Of a DNA stretch of 64,000 nt, positions 1 to 10,144 are shown one piece after another (position 1 is the stretch's first letter; each line of letters opens with the position of its first letter). The notes below the pieces were generated by a model. The model did not search any database, was not told the origin of the DNA, and worked only from the letters and a program-made list of their open reading frames with translations. The DNA lies in the NCBI GenBank assembly GCA_031292525.1, contig JARLGY010000045.1, positions 62,001-126,000 of the forward strand. Direction: 5' to 3'. The position numbers and the translations under genes are program-made. The DNA is from Flavipsychrobacter sp. GTDB lineage: Bacteria > Bacteroidota > Bacteroidia > Chitinophagales > Chitinophagaceae.

Positions 1-3000
1 CCACTGATATTGTGCATTTACATAGGCATCGTAAGCATTGAGCTGGAAGGAACCTGTAATACAGAGATCACCACCTGTGCCTGCCGTGCCGGTAGCCTTT
101 GTTTTTAGGTTTACTGTAACACTATCTGTATTGGTGCAGCCGTTTATATCCTTGCCCGTTACGTAGTAAGTAGTGGGTATAGCAGGAGAGGTATAGGGAT
201 ATGTGCATGCGTTGCAACTCAGGAGATTTGCTGGTGCCCATGTGTACGATACTCCGCCTGATGGTTTCAGCATGGCTGAATCGCTGACGCAAACAGTAGT
301 GTCTGAGCCTGCTGAAATAACCGGAACCGGGAAAACGTGAACGGTCTGTATGCTGGTATCCACACATCCCGAAGAAGACGTAGAGATAAGCGTTACAGAA
401 TAATTACCCACAGTATAATATTGTGCCGGATGGGAAAGTACACTAGTTACGTTTTTAGAAAAATACCACACTTCACTACTTATGGTTGAGTAGTATGCTG
501 TTGAGGTATCCGTAAAATATACACTATCTGCGCCGCATATTGGGTTTGGGGAGGTCTTGAAGCCTGGTACTATTCCATCGGCTTTTATAGTATCTATACC
601 CACACTGTATGCCTGACAACGGGTATTGGAAAGGATCAGCCGTGGCACATGCGGGCCAGGTATTGTATAAGTATGAGTTGCTGTATTGTTGGTAGTTGTA
701 AACGTGTTGCCATCGCTAAAATCATAAGTGAAAGAGGGTACATTCGTAACATTGGCAGTAAAATTTACAGTAAGTGGCACACAACCTGCAATAGGGGAGT
801 AAGTTAGTATACCTGCATAGCCGAGTAATCTTACCGGCACAATAGCGGTATCGGTACAGCCATACGTATTAGTTACTACAAGTCTTACATTGTATACCCC
901 AGGGGCGGTATAAACATTCGTAGTATTGAAAAATGCAGATGTATTGCCGTCGCCAAACGACCAGGCATAAGTAATACCGCCTGTAGATAAGTTAGTAAAA
1001 GTATCTATCAGCGGTGAGCAAATGGATAGGCTATCTGTGAGCTGGAAGGCTGCTACAGGATCTGGTACAACATTAACGTAGCTTACCCTTGTCATAGAAT
1101 CCTGGCAACCCAGGTCATCTGTCACTACAAGTTTTATAGTATAAGTGCCTGTTTGTGCATATGAATACGTAGCATTTTGAGTAGTGCTTGTTCCCCCATC
1201 GCCAAATGACCATGAATAGGTAAGGTTTGACCCGGTAGAGAGGTTATTAAATGTAAATAGCCGGTTTTGGCACAATGTAATGTTGCTTACATTAAAATTA
1301 GCATGCGGTTTGTGCACCGATGCGTATGCTGTCTTTATCAGGGTATCAGAACAGCCCACGTTATCTGTTACATACAGTTTTACAGTAAATGTACCTGCGG
1401 TGTTATAGCTATGGCTAATTGTGGACGAATTGCCGGGTGAGGTACTTCCATCTCCAAAATCCCAAGATTGAGAAATGAAATAGGTTGTGGGCGCATCTGT
1501 ACTCTGATCAGTAAACGATACAGGGAACGGTGAGCAAACTGGCAAAGGTGAACCGGTAAATAGCGGCGTGGGATGGGCAACTAATATAGTACGCGAAATA
1601 GTATCATCGCACCCCCTGTAGTCATGTATCACCAAGAATACAGGCTTTTGGCCAATGGTTGAATAGGTAAATTTAAAAGTGCTGGTAGTATCTATAAATG
1701 ATGTATTATTCAAGTACCAATTGTACGACTTTGCCGCACCAGCCGGGCCACCTGTAAGACTACCTGTAAGCGAAATAGTATCACCCCTGCATATAGCAGT
1801 GTCTGCTACAGATATTACAGCTTGTGGAAATGATATATTGATGATGCTTAGTGTGGAGTCAGAACACCCAGATGTGCTGTTATGTGTAGTAAGCACAACA
1901 TTATATACACCATTAGCCGGAAACGTATGTACCGGGTTAGTTGTTGAAGGGTCTGTGGTGCCATCGCCAAAACTCCATAAAAAAGATGTTGCGCCAATTG
2001 ACAAATTACTAAAGCTCACATTTCTGCCTGTACAATTGTAGGTGGATGCAAACTTCGCATTGGGTGGATTAATGGTAATGTAGGCAGGCTTTATCAGGGT
2101 ATCAGTACAGCCATTGTTATTACTCACCAATGTTACATCGTAAGTAGCAGGGGAGCCATAAGGATTACTTGCATTGTATGATGTGAGGATGTTGCCGTCA
2201 CCAAAGTACCAAGTATAAGTTGTAGTAGCATTTACAGGAGAAGTATTGGTAAAGCTAATGGGGACCTTTACACAGGCAGAAAGCGGTGACGCTGAAAAAG
2301 ATGGTGTTACCGGTGTGCCGGCATGTATAATGGTTGTTTGTGTAATGGTACACCCATTTGAAGTAGTTACGGTAAGGGTGGCTGTATAAGTACCCGCTGT
2401 TTGATAGGTATGAGTAAATGTAGCGCTATTGCCTGTACCACCGTCGCCAAATGTCCATGAATAGCTAGCCGCGGGGTAGGGATAGGGTATTGGATTTCCC
2501 GATAAGGGGTCAGGATAAAAAATGGAAGAAGAAAAAGTAACAGGGAAAGGTACGCAACCGCCCGGAACGCTTGGGGTTATAGATAGGTTAAGCGGATATA
2601 TTTTTTCATACCCAGTAACTTTATTGCTATCAGCGCAACCGTTGGGGCTTGTAGCTATAAGCTCAACGGTATATGTACCATTGCTACTATAGGTATGCAC
2701 TGGGCTTTGCTGTGCCGATGTACCCCCATCACCAAACGTCCATGAATAAGATGCTGCACCGCTTGGGGCACTAAAGTTTATGGTGGCCGGCGCAGGGCAG
2801 GGCAGCAATGGGCTTGAAGTGAATGCAACAGACGGCGCTGCATAAATGGTGATGGTATGGCTTACGGTGCCGCTACAGGCATTATTCGTATTTGTAAGTG
2901 TTACTGTATATGTGCCCGGCACAGTATAAATATGTGTTGCAGTAGCGCCACTGCCATTGGTGCCATCACCAAATGCCCAGCTACTTCCGGTACTGCCCGG

Positions 3001-3900
3001 AGTCGACGTATTAGTGAATGATGCTGTTGCACCTACACATACACCCGTACTGCCGGTAAAAGCTGCTGTAGTACCTGGCACTACGTTGATGTAATTAGTT
3101 TGTACTATAGTGTCTGTACATCCGGTGCTGCTGCTTACGTATAGCTTTACGGTATAAGATGCGGTAGTAGAAGGATAAGTATGCTGTGGATTTACCTGGT
3201 TTGAAAGGGGACTGCCATCACCAAAGTCCCAGGTATAAGAAAGTGTACCTGCTCCTGAACTGTTATTGATAAATGTGGTTACGGGACTATTGGAACATAG
3301 TGTTGATGGGTTTGCCGCGAATGCCCCAACCGGGTTAGCTACAACGGTAATAAAAGCGCTTTTGGTAAAACTTGATGTACAGCCTGCTCCGCTCATCACG
3401 GTAAGGTTTACATTGTATGTACCAGGGGTAGTGTAGGTATATGTGGTTGTACTACCGCTTCCCGATGCACCGTTGCCAAAATTCCATGAATATTGACCTC
3501 CGCCGGGTGCGTTGAGTGTTGATTGATCGGTAAAAGTAACAGGCGAATTAGCACAAACCGTAGTGGGAGATGCAGAAAAATTAACTGTCGGCGGAGCATA
3601 TACGGTAATATCCATGCTGTATGTACTCGATGCAGCGCCGTTATAGGCCGTGAGTATTACATTGTAAGTGCCTGGGGATGAGTAAGTACCTGAAGCATTA
3701 GTTTGCTGGGATGTATTACCATTGCCCAACGTCCAGGTGTACGATGTTGCTCCTGTTGATGTATTGGTATATGATACAGTAAGCGGCGCACAGCCAGAGG
3801 TTACACTTGCTGTAAAGCCAGCAGTAACCGCTTTAGTTGATAGTGATATACCTGCAAACAGCAACGTAAGCAGTATGTTTTTAAGGTGTATAGGGAACAT
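1..3900 (-). CDS. PKD-repeat secreted surface protein (C-terminus beyond left edge)
   Basis: The frame is open from the ATG at 3900-3898 to the window edge, giving 1300 visible codons. It starts with a hydrophobic signal peptide (MFPIHLKNILLTLLFAGISL). About 14 PKD-type domains of roughly 90 residues follow, each with a variant of W-x-FGDG-x-(T/S) and a later TYTVxLxV strand. Near the edge the repeats give way to a segment with SAGSDTTVC and YYVTGKDINGC, typical of Bacteroidota gliding/adhesion proteins. PKD domains are beta-sandwich spacers in secreted adhesins and hydrolases. No catalytic domain is visible, and a T9SS sorting tail is expected outside the window (inference). The start lies 73 bp downstream of rlmD on the same strand. 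Short open frames on the opposite strand are shadows of the repeats. Confidence 0.9.
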   Translation of the reverse strand, partial: MFPIHLKNILLTLLFAGISLSTKAVTAGFTASVTSGCAPLTVSYTNTSTGATSYTWTLGNGNTSQQTNASGTYSSPGTYNVILTAYNGAASSTYSMDITVYAPPTVNFSASPTTVCANSPVTFTDQSTLNAPGGGQYSWNFGNGASGSGSTTTYTYTTPGTYNVNLTVMSGAGCTSSFTKSAFITVVANPVGAFAANPSTLCSNSPVTTFINNSSGAGTLSYTWDFGDGSPLSNQVNPQHTYPSTTASYTVKLYVSSSTGCTDTIVQTNYINVVPGTTAAFTGSTGVCVGATASFTNTSTPGSTGSSWAFGDGTNGSGATATHIYTVPGTYTVTLTNTNNACSGTVSHTITIYAAPSVAFTSSPLLPCPAPATINFSAPSGAASYSWTFGDGGTSAQQSPVHTYSSNGTYTVELIATSPNGCADSNKVTGYEKIYPLNLSITPSVPGGCVPFPVTFSSSIFYPDPLSGNPIPYPYPAASYSWTFGDGGTGNSATFTHTYQTAGTYTATLTVTTSNGCTITQTTIIHAGTPVTPSFSASPLSACVKVPISFTNTSPVNATTTYTWYFGDGNILTSYNASNPYGSPATYDVTLVSNNNGCTDTLIKPAYITINPPNAKFASTYNCTGRNVSFSNLSIGATSFLWSFGDGTTDPSTTNPVHTFPANGVYNVVLTTHNSTSGCSDSTLSIINISFPQAVISVADTAICRGDTISLTGSLTGGPAGAAKSYNWYLNNTSFIDTTSTFKFTYSTIGQKPVFLVIHDYRGCDDTISRTILVAHPTPLFTGSPLPVCSPFPVSFTDQSTDAPTTYFISQSWDFGDGSTSPGNSSTISHSYNTAGTFTVKLYVTDNVGCSDTLIKTAYASVHKPHANFNVSNITLCQNRLFTFNNLSTGSNLTYSWSFGDGGTSTTQNATYSYAQTGTYTIKLVVTDDLGCQDSMTRVSYVNVVPDPVAAFQLTDSLSICSPLIDTFTNLSTGGITYAWSFGDGNTSAFFNTTNVYTAPGVYNVRLVVTNTYGCTDTAIVPVRLLGYAGILTYSPIAGCVPLTVNFTANVTNVPSFTYDFSDGNTFTTTNNTATHTYTIPGPHVPRLILSNTRCQAYSVGIDTIKADGIVPGFKTSPNPICGADSVYFTDTSTAYYSTISSEVWYFSKNVTSVLSHPAQYYTVGNYSVTLISTSSSGCVDTSIQTVHVFPVPVISAGSDTTVCVSDSAMLKPSGGVSYTWAPANLLSCNACTYPYTSPAIPTTYYVTGKDINGCTNTDSVTVNLKTKATGTAGTGGDLCITGSFQLNAYDAYVNAQYQW

Positions 3901-3973
3901 GGTAATGCTTGTAAAAAAAACTAAGTTAAAGTTTTCTTAACGTATTACCATGCTATAATCGAAATATTATTTT

Positions 3974-5398
3974 TTATTCACTACCTCTCAATTCCAACAA
4001 CGCCACATTCTCAATATGATGTGTATGCGGGAACATATCTACAGGTTGCAAGCGCACCACCCTGTACGTTTCGTTCAGCAATTGTAGGTCCCTGGCTTGT
4101 GTGGCCGGGTTGCAACTCACATATACAATGCGTGGAGCGCGCATACGCAATAGTTGCTGCACCAGTTTTTCGTGCATACCCACCCGTGGCGGATCAGTAA
4201 TAATTACATCCGGCTTACCATGCTCTGCAAAAAAAGCATCTGTGCAAATATCTGACACATCGCCTGCAAAGAATAAACAATTATCTAATCCGTTCATGGC
4301 TGCATTTTCATATGCATCCTTTATGGCGTCGGGTACTGCCTCTATGCCTATTACCTTTTTTGCGCCTTTGGAGCAGAATATGCCAATGCTGCCTGTACCG
4401 CAGTATAGGTCATATAAGGTTTCATTTCCTGTAAGCCCGGCAAACTCTCGCGTTATGCGGTACAAGGCTTCAGCCTGGTAAGTGTTGGTCTGGAAAAACG
4501 ATTTTGGTGATATTTTAAAACGGAACTCATCCAGTTGTTCTTCTATATATGGTTTGCCATGGTGGCATATCACATCAAGGTCATATATGGTATCATTCAC
4601 CTTGCCGTTTATAGTGTAGTGCAGCGATGTGATGCCTGGTATATTTGCCAGCATATGGTCTAATATGGCTTTGCGTGCCTGTTCATCCTCATGGGCCATG
4701 ATCAGGTTCACCAATACCTCACCGGTACTGGCAACACGCAGTATCACATTACGCAGCCATCCTTCCTGTGCGCGACTATCATAATATGATAGTTTATTTG
4801 CCTCAGTATATTCGCGTAAAACCGTTAGCAGTGTATTGGTGGGCTCGGGTTGCAGGTAACAGGTCCTAACCTCAACTACTTTATCAAACAGCCCCGGAGC
4901 ATGAAAGCCCAAAGCAGGTTCTACTTCAAATTTTTCATCGCCGGCAGCCACAATTTCATCATGGGTACGGTAGCGTTGTCTTGAGAAGGTAAATTCAAGC
5001 TTATTGCGGTAATAGCGTTCTTTTTCACTGCCAACAATAGGTTCAATAGGTGGTAGTTCCACCTGTCCAATACGCTGCAATTGGTCTGTTACCTGCTGTT
5101 GTTTGTATTTTAGTTGCAGGTTGTAGGGTAGCATCTGCCATTTGCAACCACCGCAAACACCAAAGTGCTGACAAAAAGGTGTTATCCGGTCGGGCGATGG
5201 TTTCAGCATTGCAGTAACCCGCCCTTGTGCCCAGTTTTTCTTTTGTTTGGTAATCTGTACCGTTATTTCATCGCCTGGTACTACCTGCTCTACAAACAGT
5301 ACTTTACCGTCTTCCATATGTGCTACGCTTTTGCCTTCGGCAGCATATGCATCTATCGTAACATCTAATGCAGGGAACTTCTTTCTTTTACGTGACAA
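3974..5398 (-). CDS. rlmD: 23S rRNA (uracil-1939-C5)-methyltransferase RlmD/RumA family
   Basis: This 474-residue protein belongs to the TrmA/RumA family, which transfers a methyl group from SAM to C5 of a uridine in RNA. An N-terminal TRAM-like beta-barrel (residues about 8-65) is followed by iron-sulphur cysteines C76, C82 and C85 (CQHFGVCGGCKW) and C180. The SAM-binding motif is LYDLYCGTGSIGIF, followed by DPPRVGMHEK and the catalytic cysteine C429 in VSCNPATQARD. The fold and the 4Fe-4S cysteines favour RlmD over TrmA, but the exact target uridine is family inference. The start codon is TTG at 5398; no in-frame ATG lies nearby. A TAAATTTG promoter box sits 29 nt upstream. Confidence 0.93.
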   Translation of the reverse strand: MSRKRKKFPALDVTIDAYAAEGKSVAHMEDGKVLFVEQVVPGDEITVQITKQKKNWAQGRVTAMLKPSPDRITPFCQHFGVCGGCKWQMLPYNLQLKYKQQQVTDQLQRIGQVELPPIEPIVGSEKERYYRNKLEFTFSRQRYRTHDEIVAAGDEKFEVEPALGFHAPGLFDKVVEVRTCYLQPEPTNTLLTVLREYTEANKLSYYDSRAQEGWLRNVILRVASTGEVLVNLIMAHEDEQARKAILDHMLANIPGITSLHYTINGKVNDTIYDLDVICHHGKPYIEEQLDEFRFKISPKSFFQTNTYQAEALYRITREFAGLTGNETLYDLYCGTGSIGIFCSKGAKKVIGIEAVPDAIKDAYENAAMNGLDNCLFFAGDVSDICTDAFFAEHGKPDVIITDPPRVGMHEKLVQQLLRMRAPRIVYVSCNPATQARDLQLLNETYRVVRLQPVDMFPHTHHIENVALLELRGSE

Positions 5399-5426
5399 AA
5401 TTTTGTTATAATTTTTAGACAGGTTG

Positions 5427-5434
5427 CAAATTTA
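5427..5434 (-). promoter_or_regulatory. TAnnTTTG promoter box for rlmD
   Basis: On the minus strand the bases read TAAATTTG, an exact match to the Bacteroidota -7 element TAnnTTTG. It lies 29 nt before the TTG start of rlmD and supports that start. Confidence 0.5.
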
Positions 5435-5555
5435 CAAATCCCGCGTTTGGATACACCGATAATTAATTTATTTTTGGACTTGACCAACAAGAACGGTTAT
5501 TTTGCCGTCTCTATTGGCAAACTATAAAACAATCATTTTTTAGAAATTGCAAAGT

Positions 5556-7001
5556 ATGAAGCGAATTACACTATTTGCCCTGCTATTGTCATGCATGGCC
5601 CAGTTATCATTTGCCCGTGATGGTTACCATATCCAGATTAAGTTCACGGACACTCAAGATACCATGTTGTATCTGGCTCACTACTACGGTAAACCATTAC
5701 CTACCATTTACAAAGCCGATTCTGCGCACATCAGCAAAAACGGTACTGTAACACTAGACAGCAAGGAGCCCCTGGTCGGCGGTATTTATCTCATCCTTCT
5801 GTCTGATAAGAAAACCTATTTTGAATTTCTGCTGAATAATGGCGATGATATGTCCATCTCTGCAGATGCATCTAAACTGCCCGACGGTTTAAAATTTAAA
5901 GGGTCAACTGAAAACGAAAATTTCCAGAGCTATGTAACCTTCCTTAAAGGTTATGGCGAAGAACAGGAAAAACTAAAGAAAGAATACCAAAACGCTAAAA
6001 CACCTGCAGATACCGCTAATGTGCGTAAGAAAGGTACTGAAGAGGCTGAAAAACTTACTAAGTACAGGAAAAGCTATATAGCTTCACATCCTAATACGCT
6101 GCTTGCATCTATCTTCAGTGCATTAGATGTTCCGCAAGTACCAGAAGGCAAACATTACCTTGAGGATGGAACTTTAGATTCCAACTTCGCTTATAAGTAC
6201 TACAAGGCGCATTACTGGGATGGTTTTAACCTGCAGGATGACAGGTTGATACATACACCCATATTCGATGGCAAGCTGGATGAGTACATGAATAAACTGG
6301 TGTATCCTTATCCTACTGATAGCGTAGAAAAAGAGTGCGATTATCTGCTGCACAAAACTAAAGGCACAAAAGAGTTATTTAAATACACTCTATGGTGGCT
6401 GACACGCAATGTGGAAAACAGTAAGATAATGGGCATGGACGAGGTATTTGTTTACCTGGTTGAGAACTATTACATGAAGGGTGAAGCTACTTGGCTTACT
6501 AACGATGAATTGCAGAAATACATAGACAGAGCTATGAAAATAGCGCCTAATGTAATAGGTAACGTAGGCCCTGACGTGAAACTACCAAGCGTAATAACCA
6601 AGAAAGAAGAAAGCCTGATGGATGTAAAAGCAAAATACACATTGCTTATATTCTGGTCTCCAGATTGCGGCCATTGCATTATGGAAATGCCACAGATAGA
6701 TTCATTGTATCGTGCATCTCTTAAAGCTAAGGGAGTGAAAATATACTCAGTAGCTACAGAAGGAGACGAAAAGAAAATAAAGGAATTCTATGATAAACAT
6801 GATTTGAAAGACTGGATCATAACATGGGATCCAGACCATACATCAGACTACAGATCTAAGTATGATGTATATAGTACTCCTACCATTTACCTCCTTGATG
6901 AGAAGAAAATAATTAGGGGAAAAAGGCTGGATCACAGCAATATAGGACAGGTGCTTGAGTTTGTGGAACGTAAAGAAAAGATGTCGAAAAAAGCTAAATA
7001 G
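5556..7001 (+). CDS. TlpA-like thioredoxin-fold envelope protein
   Basis: The protein has 481 residues from the ATG at 5556; an in-frame TTG nine bases earlier is less likely because the ATG directly precedes the signal peptide (MKRITLFALLLSCMAQLSFA). Residues about 22-130 form a DUF4369-like beta-rich domain, and a mainly helical middle part follows. The C-terminal thioredoxin/AhpC-TSA fold carries the redox motif CGHC at residues 371-374 (SPDCGHCIMEMPQ) and a later STPTIYLLD cis-proline strand. Such proteins reduce or shuffle disulphides in the periplasm. It lies 34 bp upstream of a parvulin-type isomerase on the same strand, which suggests a shared periplasmic folding role. The substrate is unknown. 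Confidence 0.88.
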   Translation: MKRITLFALLLSCMAQLSFARDGYHIQIKFTDTQDTMLYLAHYYGKPLPTIYKADSAHISKNGTVTLDSKEPLVGGIYLILLSDKKTYFEFLLNNGDDMSISADASKLPDGLKFKGSTENENFQSYVTFLKGYGEEQEKLKKEYQNAKTPADTANVRKKGTEEAEKLTKYRKSYIASHPNTLLASIFSALDVPQVPEGKHYLEDGTLDSNFAYKYYKAHYWDGFNLQDDRLIHTPIFDGKLDEYMNKLVYPYPTDSVEKECDYLLHKTKGTKELFKYTLWWLTRNVENSKIMGMDEVFVYLVENYYMKGEATWLTNDELQKYIDRAMKIAPNVIGNVGPDVKLPSVITKKEESLMDVKAKYTLLIFWSPDCGHCIMEMPQIDSLYRASLKAKGVKIYSVATEGDEKKIKEFYDKHDLKDWIITWDPDHTSDYRSKYDVYSTPTIYLLDEKKIIRGKRLDHSNIGQVLEFVERKEKMSKKAK

Positions 7002-7035
7002 AACTTATTATTACAAAAATAAACACATACACACA

Positions 7036-8994
7036 ATGCGAAAATTGGTTTTAACCTGTGCTTCATTACTCTTGTTGTCCTCGGCATTTGCACAAACCTT
7101 GTTTACATATGGTCAATACCCAGTAAGCAAGCAGGACTTCGTAAGGGTTTATGAAAAGAACAGTATAAACAAAAAAGCAGACTATTCGGAGCCAGCCCTG
7201 CGCGAATACCTGAATCTTTACTCCCTTTTCCGAATGAAAGTGAAAGAAGCAGAAATACAAAGGCTGGATACACTACCTAACATTCAGCACGAACTGGATA
7301 ACTATCGCAAACAGCTTGCAAAAAATTACCTCACAGATGAAGAGGTAACCAATAAATTATTGCGCGAAGCGTACGGTAGGATGAAGGAAGAGGTGCATGT
7401 TGAGCACATTCTTATTTTGTGTCCGTTAGGTACAGATACCACAGCCGCATATCGTAAAATAGATAGTCTGTACAAGGTGGCCACTCATAAAAAGGCTGAC
7501 TTTGCTGCACTGGCCAAAGAGTATTCTGAAGATAAAGGTTCTAAAGATAATGGTGGAGATATTGGTTACATAACAGCTCTATCTACTGTTTATCCTGTTG
7601 AGAATGCAGCTTACAATACCGAAGTTGGTAAAATATCTGCTCCATTCAAAACTCAGTTTGGCTACCATATTGTAAAGGTTATAGACAAACGTCCTGCAAA
7701 TGGCCAGATAAGGATAGAACAGATAATGGTAGCAGTACCAAAATCTAAAGGTGCTGAAGGTATTGAAGCAGGCAGGAAACGTATTGATAGCGTAGCTATG
7801 TTACTGAAACAGGGTACATCTTTTGAGGCATTGGTAAAACAATATTCAGATGACAAATTCTCTGTGAACGAAGGTGGTAAACTGCCTCCATTTGGTGTTG
7901 GCCATTATGTACCTGTATTTGAAAATGCAGCTTTTGCACTTAAAAATCCAGGCGACATCTCTGCCCCAGTACAGACTGAGTATGGATTCCATATCTTCAA
8001 ATTACTGGAGCGTTTCCCTTTAAAACCGTATGATAGTTTAGAGGTTACGTTGAAACACAAGATCGAAAACGATTCTCGTGCACAAACAGCAAGAGATATC
8101 TTCTTTGAAAAAATAAAGGAGAAGAACGGTTATAAAGAGTATCCTGAAAACGTGAAGGAATTAGTGGCAAAAATGGATCAGATGATATCTGATACTGGCA
8201 AATTGGCTCACCTGTTCCGTGCTATGGATTATCGTAGTATGACAAAACCAGTATTCTCTCTTGCTGGTGTTAACTATACACAGGCAGATTTGGCTAAGTT
8301 CATTGAAACTACTACTCATGGCCGCCTGATGGGTGCTAAGCAAGTAGCTACTAAGGACCTGTTGCGTATGTATGTAACCAATGTGGTGAATGATTTTGAA
8401 GAACACAAACTAATTGACGAAAATCCTGATTTCAAGAACCTGATGGAAGAATACAGGGATGGTATCATGCTTTTTGAACTAATGGACCGCAATGTTTGGG
8501 GCAAAGCTTCAAAAGACAGTGTTGGACTCACTGAATTTTACGCAGCTCACAAAAATAAATACATGTGGCAACCTGGTTTTAAAGGTGCTGTTTATCATTT
8601 CAAAACAGAAGCACTTGCTAAAGAAGGTGTGAAATTGATGGGTAAAAAAGGTGCTACTGACGAAGATGTGATCAAGAAGATCAACACTGATGCCAATCCT
8701 GATGGCGTGAGTGTACAACGCGGCCATTTTGAATTCAGTCACTTTAAAGATGTACCACAGAGCGATGTAGAAAAGGCTAAAATATCAAGCCCCGTCAAAA
8801 ACGCAGATGGTACCTACTATGTTGTAAAAACAGAAGAGCTGTACAAAGAACCTACCCAAAAATCGTTGGACGAAGCCCGTGGCTATGTAGTCGCAGAATA
8901 TCAGGATTTCCTGGAAAAGCAATGGCATGATCAACTGCGCGCCAAATATCCTGTAAAGGTGGATGAAACTGTATTTAAAAGTTTGGTAAAATAA
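7036..8994 (+). CDS. Periplasmic peptidyl-prolyl isomerase with two parvulin (PpiC) domains
   Basis: From the ATG at 7036 the protein has 652 residues with a signal peptide (MRKLVLTCASLLLLSSAFAQ). The open frame extends 81 bases further upstream into the preceding gene, but those codons are not signal-like. Two parvulin domains are visible around residues 120-220 (VEHILILCPLG ... GGDIGYI ... FGYHIVKVID) and 225-325 (IRIEQIMVAVPKS ... GKLPPFGVGHYVP ... YGFHIFKLLE). The organisation resembles SurA-type chaperones that assist outer-membrane protein folding. The long C-terminal part of about 300 residues has no recognised catalytic motif. It follows the thioredoxin-like gene and ends before a strong terminator. 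Confidence 0.9.
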   Translation: MRKLVLTCASLLLLSSAFAQTLFTYGQYPVSKQDFVRVYEKNSINKKADYSEPALREYLNLYSLFRMKVKEAEIQRLDTLPNIQHELDNYRKQLAKNYLTDEEVTNKLLREAYGRMKEEVHVEHILILCPLGTDTTAAYRKIDSLYKVATHKKADFAALAKEYSEDKGSKDNGGDIGYITALSTVYPVENAAYNTEVGKISAPFKTQFGYHIVKVIDKRPANGQIRIEQIMVAVPKSKGAEGIEAGRKRIDSVAMLLKQGTSFEALVKQYSDDKFSVNEGGKLPPFGVGHYVPVFENAAFALKNPGDISAPVQTEYGFHIFKLLERFPLKPYDSLEVTLKHKIENDSRAQTARDIFFEKIKEKNGYKEYPENVKELVAKMDQMISDTGKLAHLFRAMDYRSMTKPVFSLAGVNYTQADLAKFIETTTHGRLMGAKQVATKDLLRMYVTNVVNDFEEHKLIDENPDFKNLMEEYRDGIMLFELMDRNVWGKASKDSVGLTEFYAAHKNKYMWQPGFKGAVYHFKTEALAKEGVKLMGKKGATDEDVIKKINTDANPDGVSVQRGHFEFSHFKDVPQSDVEKAKISSPVKNADGTYYVVKTEELYKEPTQKSLDEARGYVVAEYQDFLEKQWHDQLRAKYPVKVDETVFKSLVK

Positions 8995-9010
8995 GTTGAC
9001 AATAATAAAA

Positions 9011-9049
9011 GGTAAAAAGCCCTGTACTACACGTGCAGGGCTTTTTACC
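9011..9049 (+). terminator. Rho-independent terminator after the parvulin gene
   Basis: A perfect 14-bp stem (GGTAAAAAGCCCTG / CAGGGCTTTTTACC) with an 11-nt loop lies 16 bp after the stop codon. The T-run is inside the 3' arm. Confidence 0.85.
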
Positions 9050-9122
9050 TAATACAAATACTCCCAAAGTAATTAGTGTGTCACCTCTTTATTTAGGTTG
9101 TCGTTTCAAGGCAGAAGGTTAG

Positions 9123-9130
9123 TATCTTTG
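9123..9130 (+). promoter_or_regulatory. TAnnTTTG promoter box for dusB
   Basis: TATCTTTG matches the -7 consensus exactly and ends only 9 nt before the dusB ATG, so the transcript would have a leader of a few bases. Confidence 0.55.
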
Positions 9131-9139
9131 CAAATTCAA

Positions 9140-10144
9140 ATGGTTAAAATAGGAAATATTGAACTTGGGGATTTCCCTTTGCTGCTGGCGCCCATGGAAG
9201 ATGTGAGCGATCCGCCTTTTCGTGCTGTATGTAAAGAGAACGGTGCAGACCTTATGTACACTGAATTCATATCGTCTGAAGGCCTGATACGTGATGCCAT
9301 GAAGAGCCGGCAGAAACTGGATATTTTTGATAATGAGCGCCCTGTTGGCATACAGATATTTGGTGGTGATGAAGAGGCTATGGGGCTTGCAGCAAAGATT
9401 GTAGATACTACTAACCCTGAACTGCTGGATATTAACTTCGGTTGCCCTGTTAAAAAGGTAGTTTGTAAAGGTGCAGGTGCTGGCGTGTTGAAAGATATCG
9501 ATCTGATGGTTCGCCTTACTAAAGCTGTGATCCGGAGTACTACACTGCCGGTGACAGTAAAGACCCGCCTGGGCTGGGACCACGATACCCGGAATATAGA
9601 AGAGGTGGCTGAACGACTGCAAGATTGCGGCATACAGGCGCTATCCATACATGGCCGTACTCGCGTGCAGATGTATAAAGGAGATGCCGATTGGAGTCTG
9701 ATAGCCAAAGTAAAAAATAACCCCCGCATACACATACCCATATTTGGTAATGGGGATATAGATACGCCTGAAAAGGCCCTTGAATACAAGAACCGCTACG
9801 GCGTTGATGGCATAATGATTGGCCGTGCCGCTATAGGGTATCCTTGGATATTCAGAGAAATAAAGCACTACATGGCTACTGGCGTTATTCTTGACCCACC
9901 AACTATTGCTGAACGTCTGGATGCTTGTCGCAAACACCTCTACGGTTCTGTGAAGTGGAAAGGCCAGAAACTAGGTATACTGGAAATGCGCCGCCACTAT
10001 GCAAGTTATTTAAAAGGTTTGTCTCATGTAAAGGAATTTCGCAATAGACTAGTTACTACCGAAAACCTGAATGAGATAGAAAATATCCTGAACGACGTGG
10101 CCATACAGTATGATATTGTGGAAACAGCAAGCAGCACTTTTTAA
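9140..10144 (+). CDS. dusB: tRNA-dihydrouridine synthase DusB
   Basis: This is a 334-residue TIM-barrel flavoenzyme that reduces uridine to dihydrouridine in tRNA D-loops. Visible family motifs are LLAPMEDVSDPPF near the N-terminus, the catalytic-cysteine region INFGCPVKKVVCKGAGAG, VKTRLGWD, IHGRTRVQMYKG and IFGNGDIDTPEKA, then GIMIGRAAIGYPW in the phosphate-binding part. The ATG at 9140 is preferred over an upstream TTG at 9098 because the promoter box at 9123 lies between them. The stop overlaps the stop of the opposing lipoprotein gene by 4 bp. Confidence 0.95.
   Translation: MVKIGNIELGDFPLLLAPMEDVSDPPFRAVCKENGADLMYTEFISSEGLIRDAMKSRQKLDIFDNERPVGIQIFGGDEEAMGLAAKIVDTTNPELLDINFGCPVKKVVCKGAGAGVLKDIDLMVRLTKAVIRSTTLPVTVKTRLGWDHDTRNIEEVAERLQDCGIQALSIHGRTRVQMYKGDADWSLIAKVKNNPRIHIPIFGNGDIDTPEKALEYKNRYGVDGIMIGRAAIGYPWIFREIKHYMATGVILDPPTIAERLDACRKHLYGSVKWKGQKLGILEMRRHYASYLKGLSHVKEFRNRLVTTENLNEIENILNDVAIQYDIVETASSTF

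Noticed and set aside
5496-5503. TTATTTTG as promoter of the thioredoxin-like gene
   Set aside because: It lacks one base of the TAnnTTTG consensus; TATTTTTG at 5469-5476 fits better but is also unproven, so neither was listed.
9119-9789. Two long minus-strand open frames (167 and 217 codons)
   Set aside because: They are antisense to dusB, whose motifs are complete; their products lack any motif.
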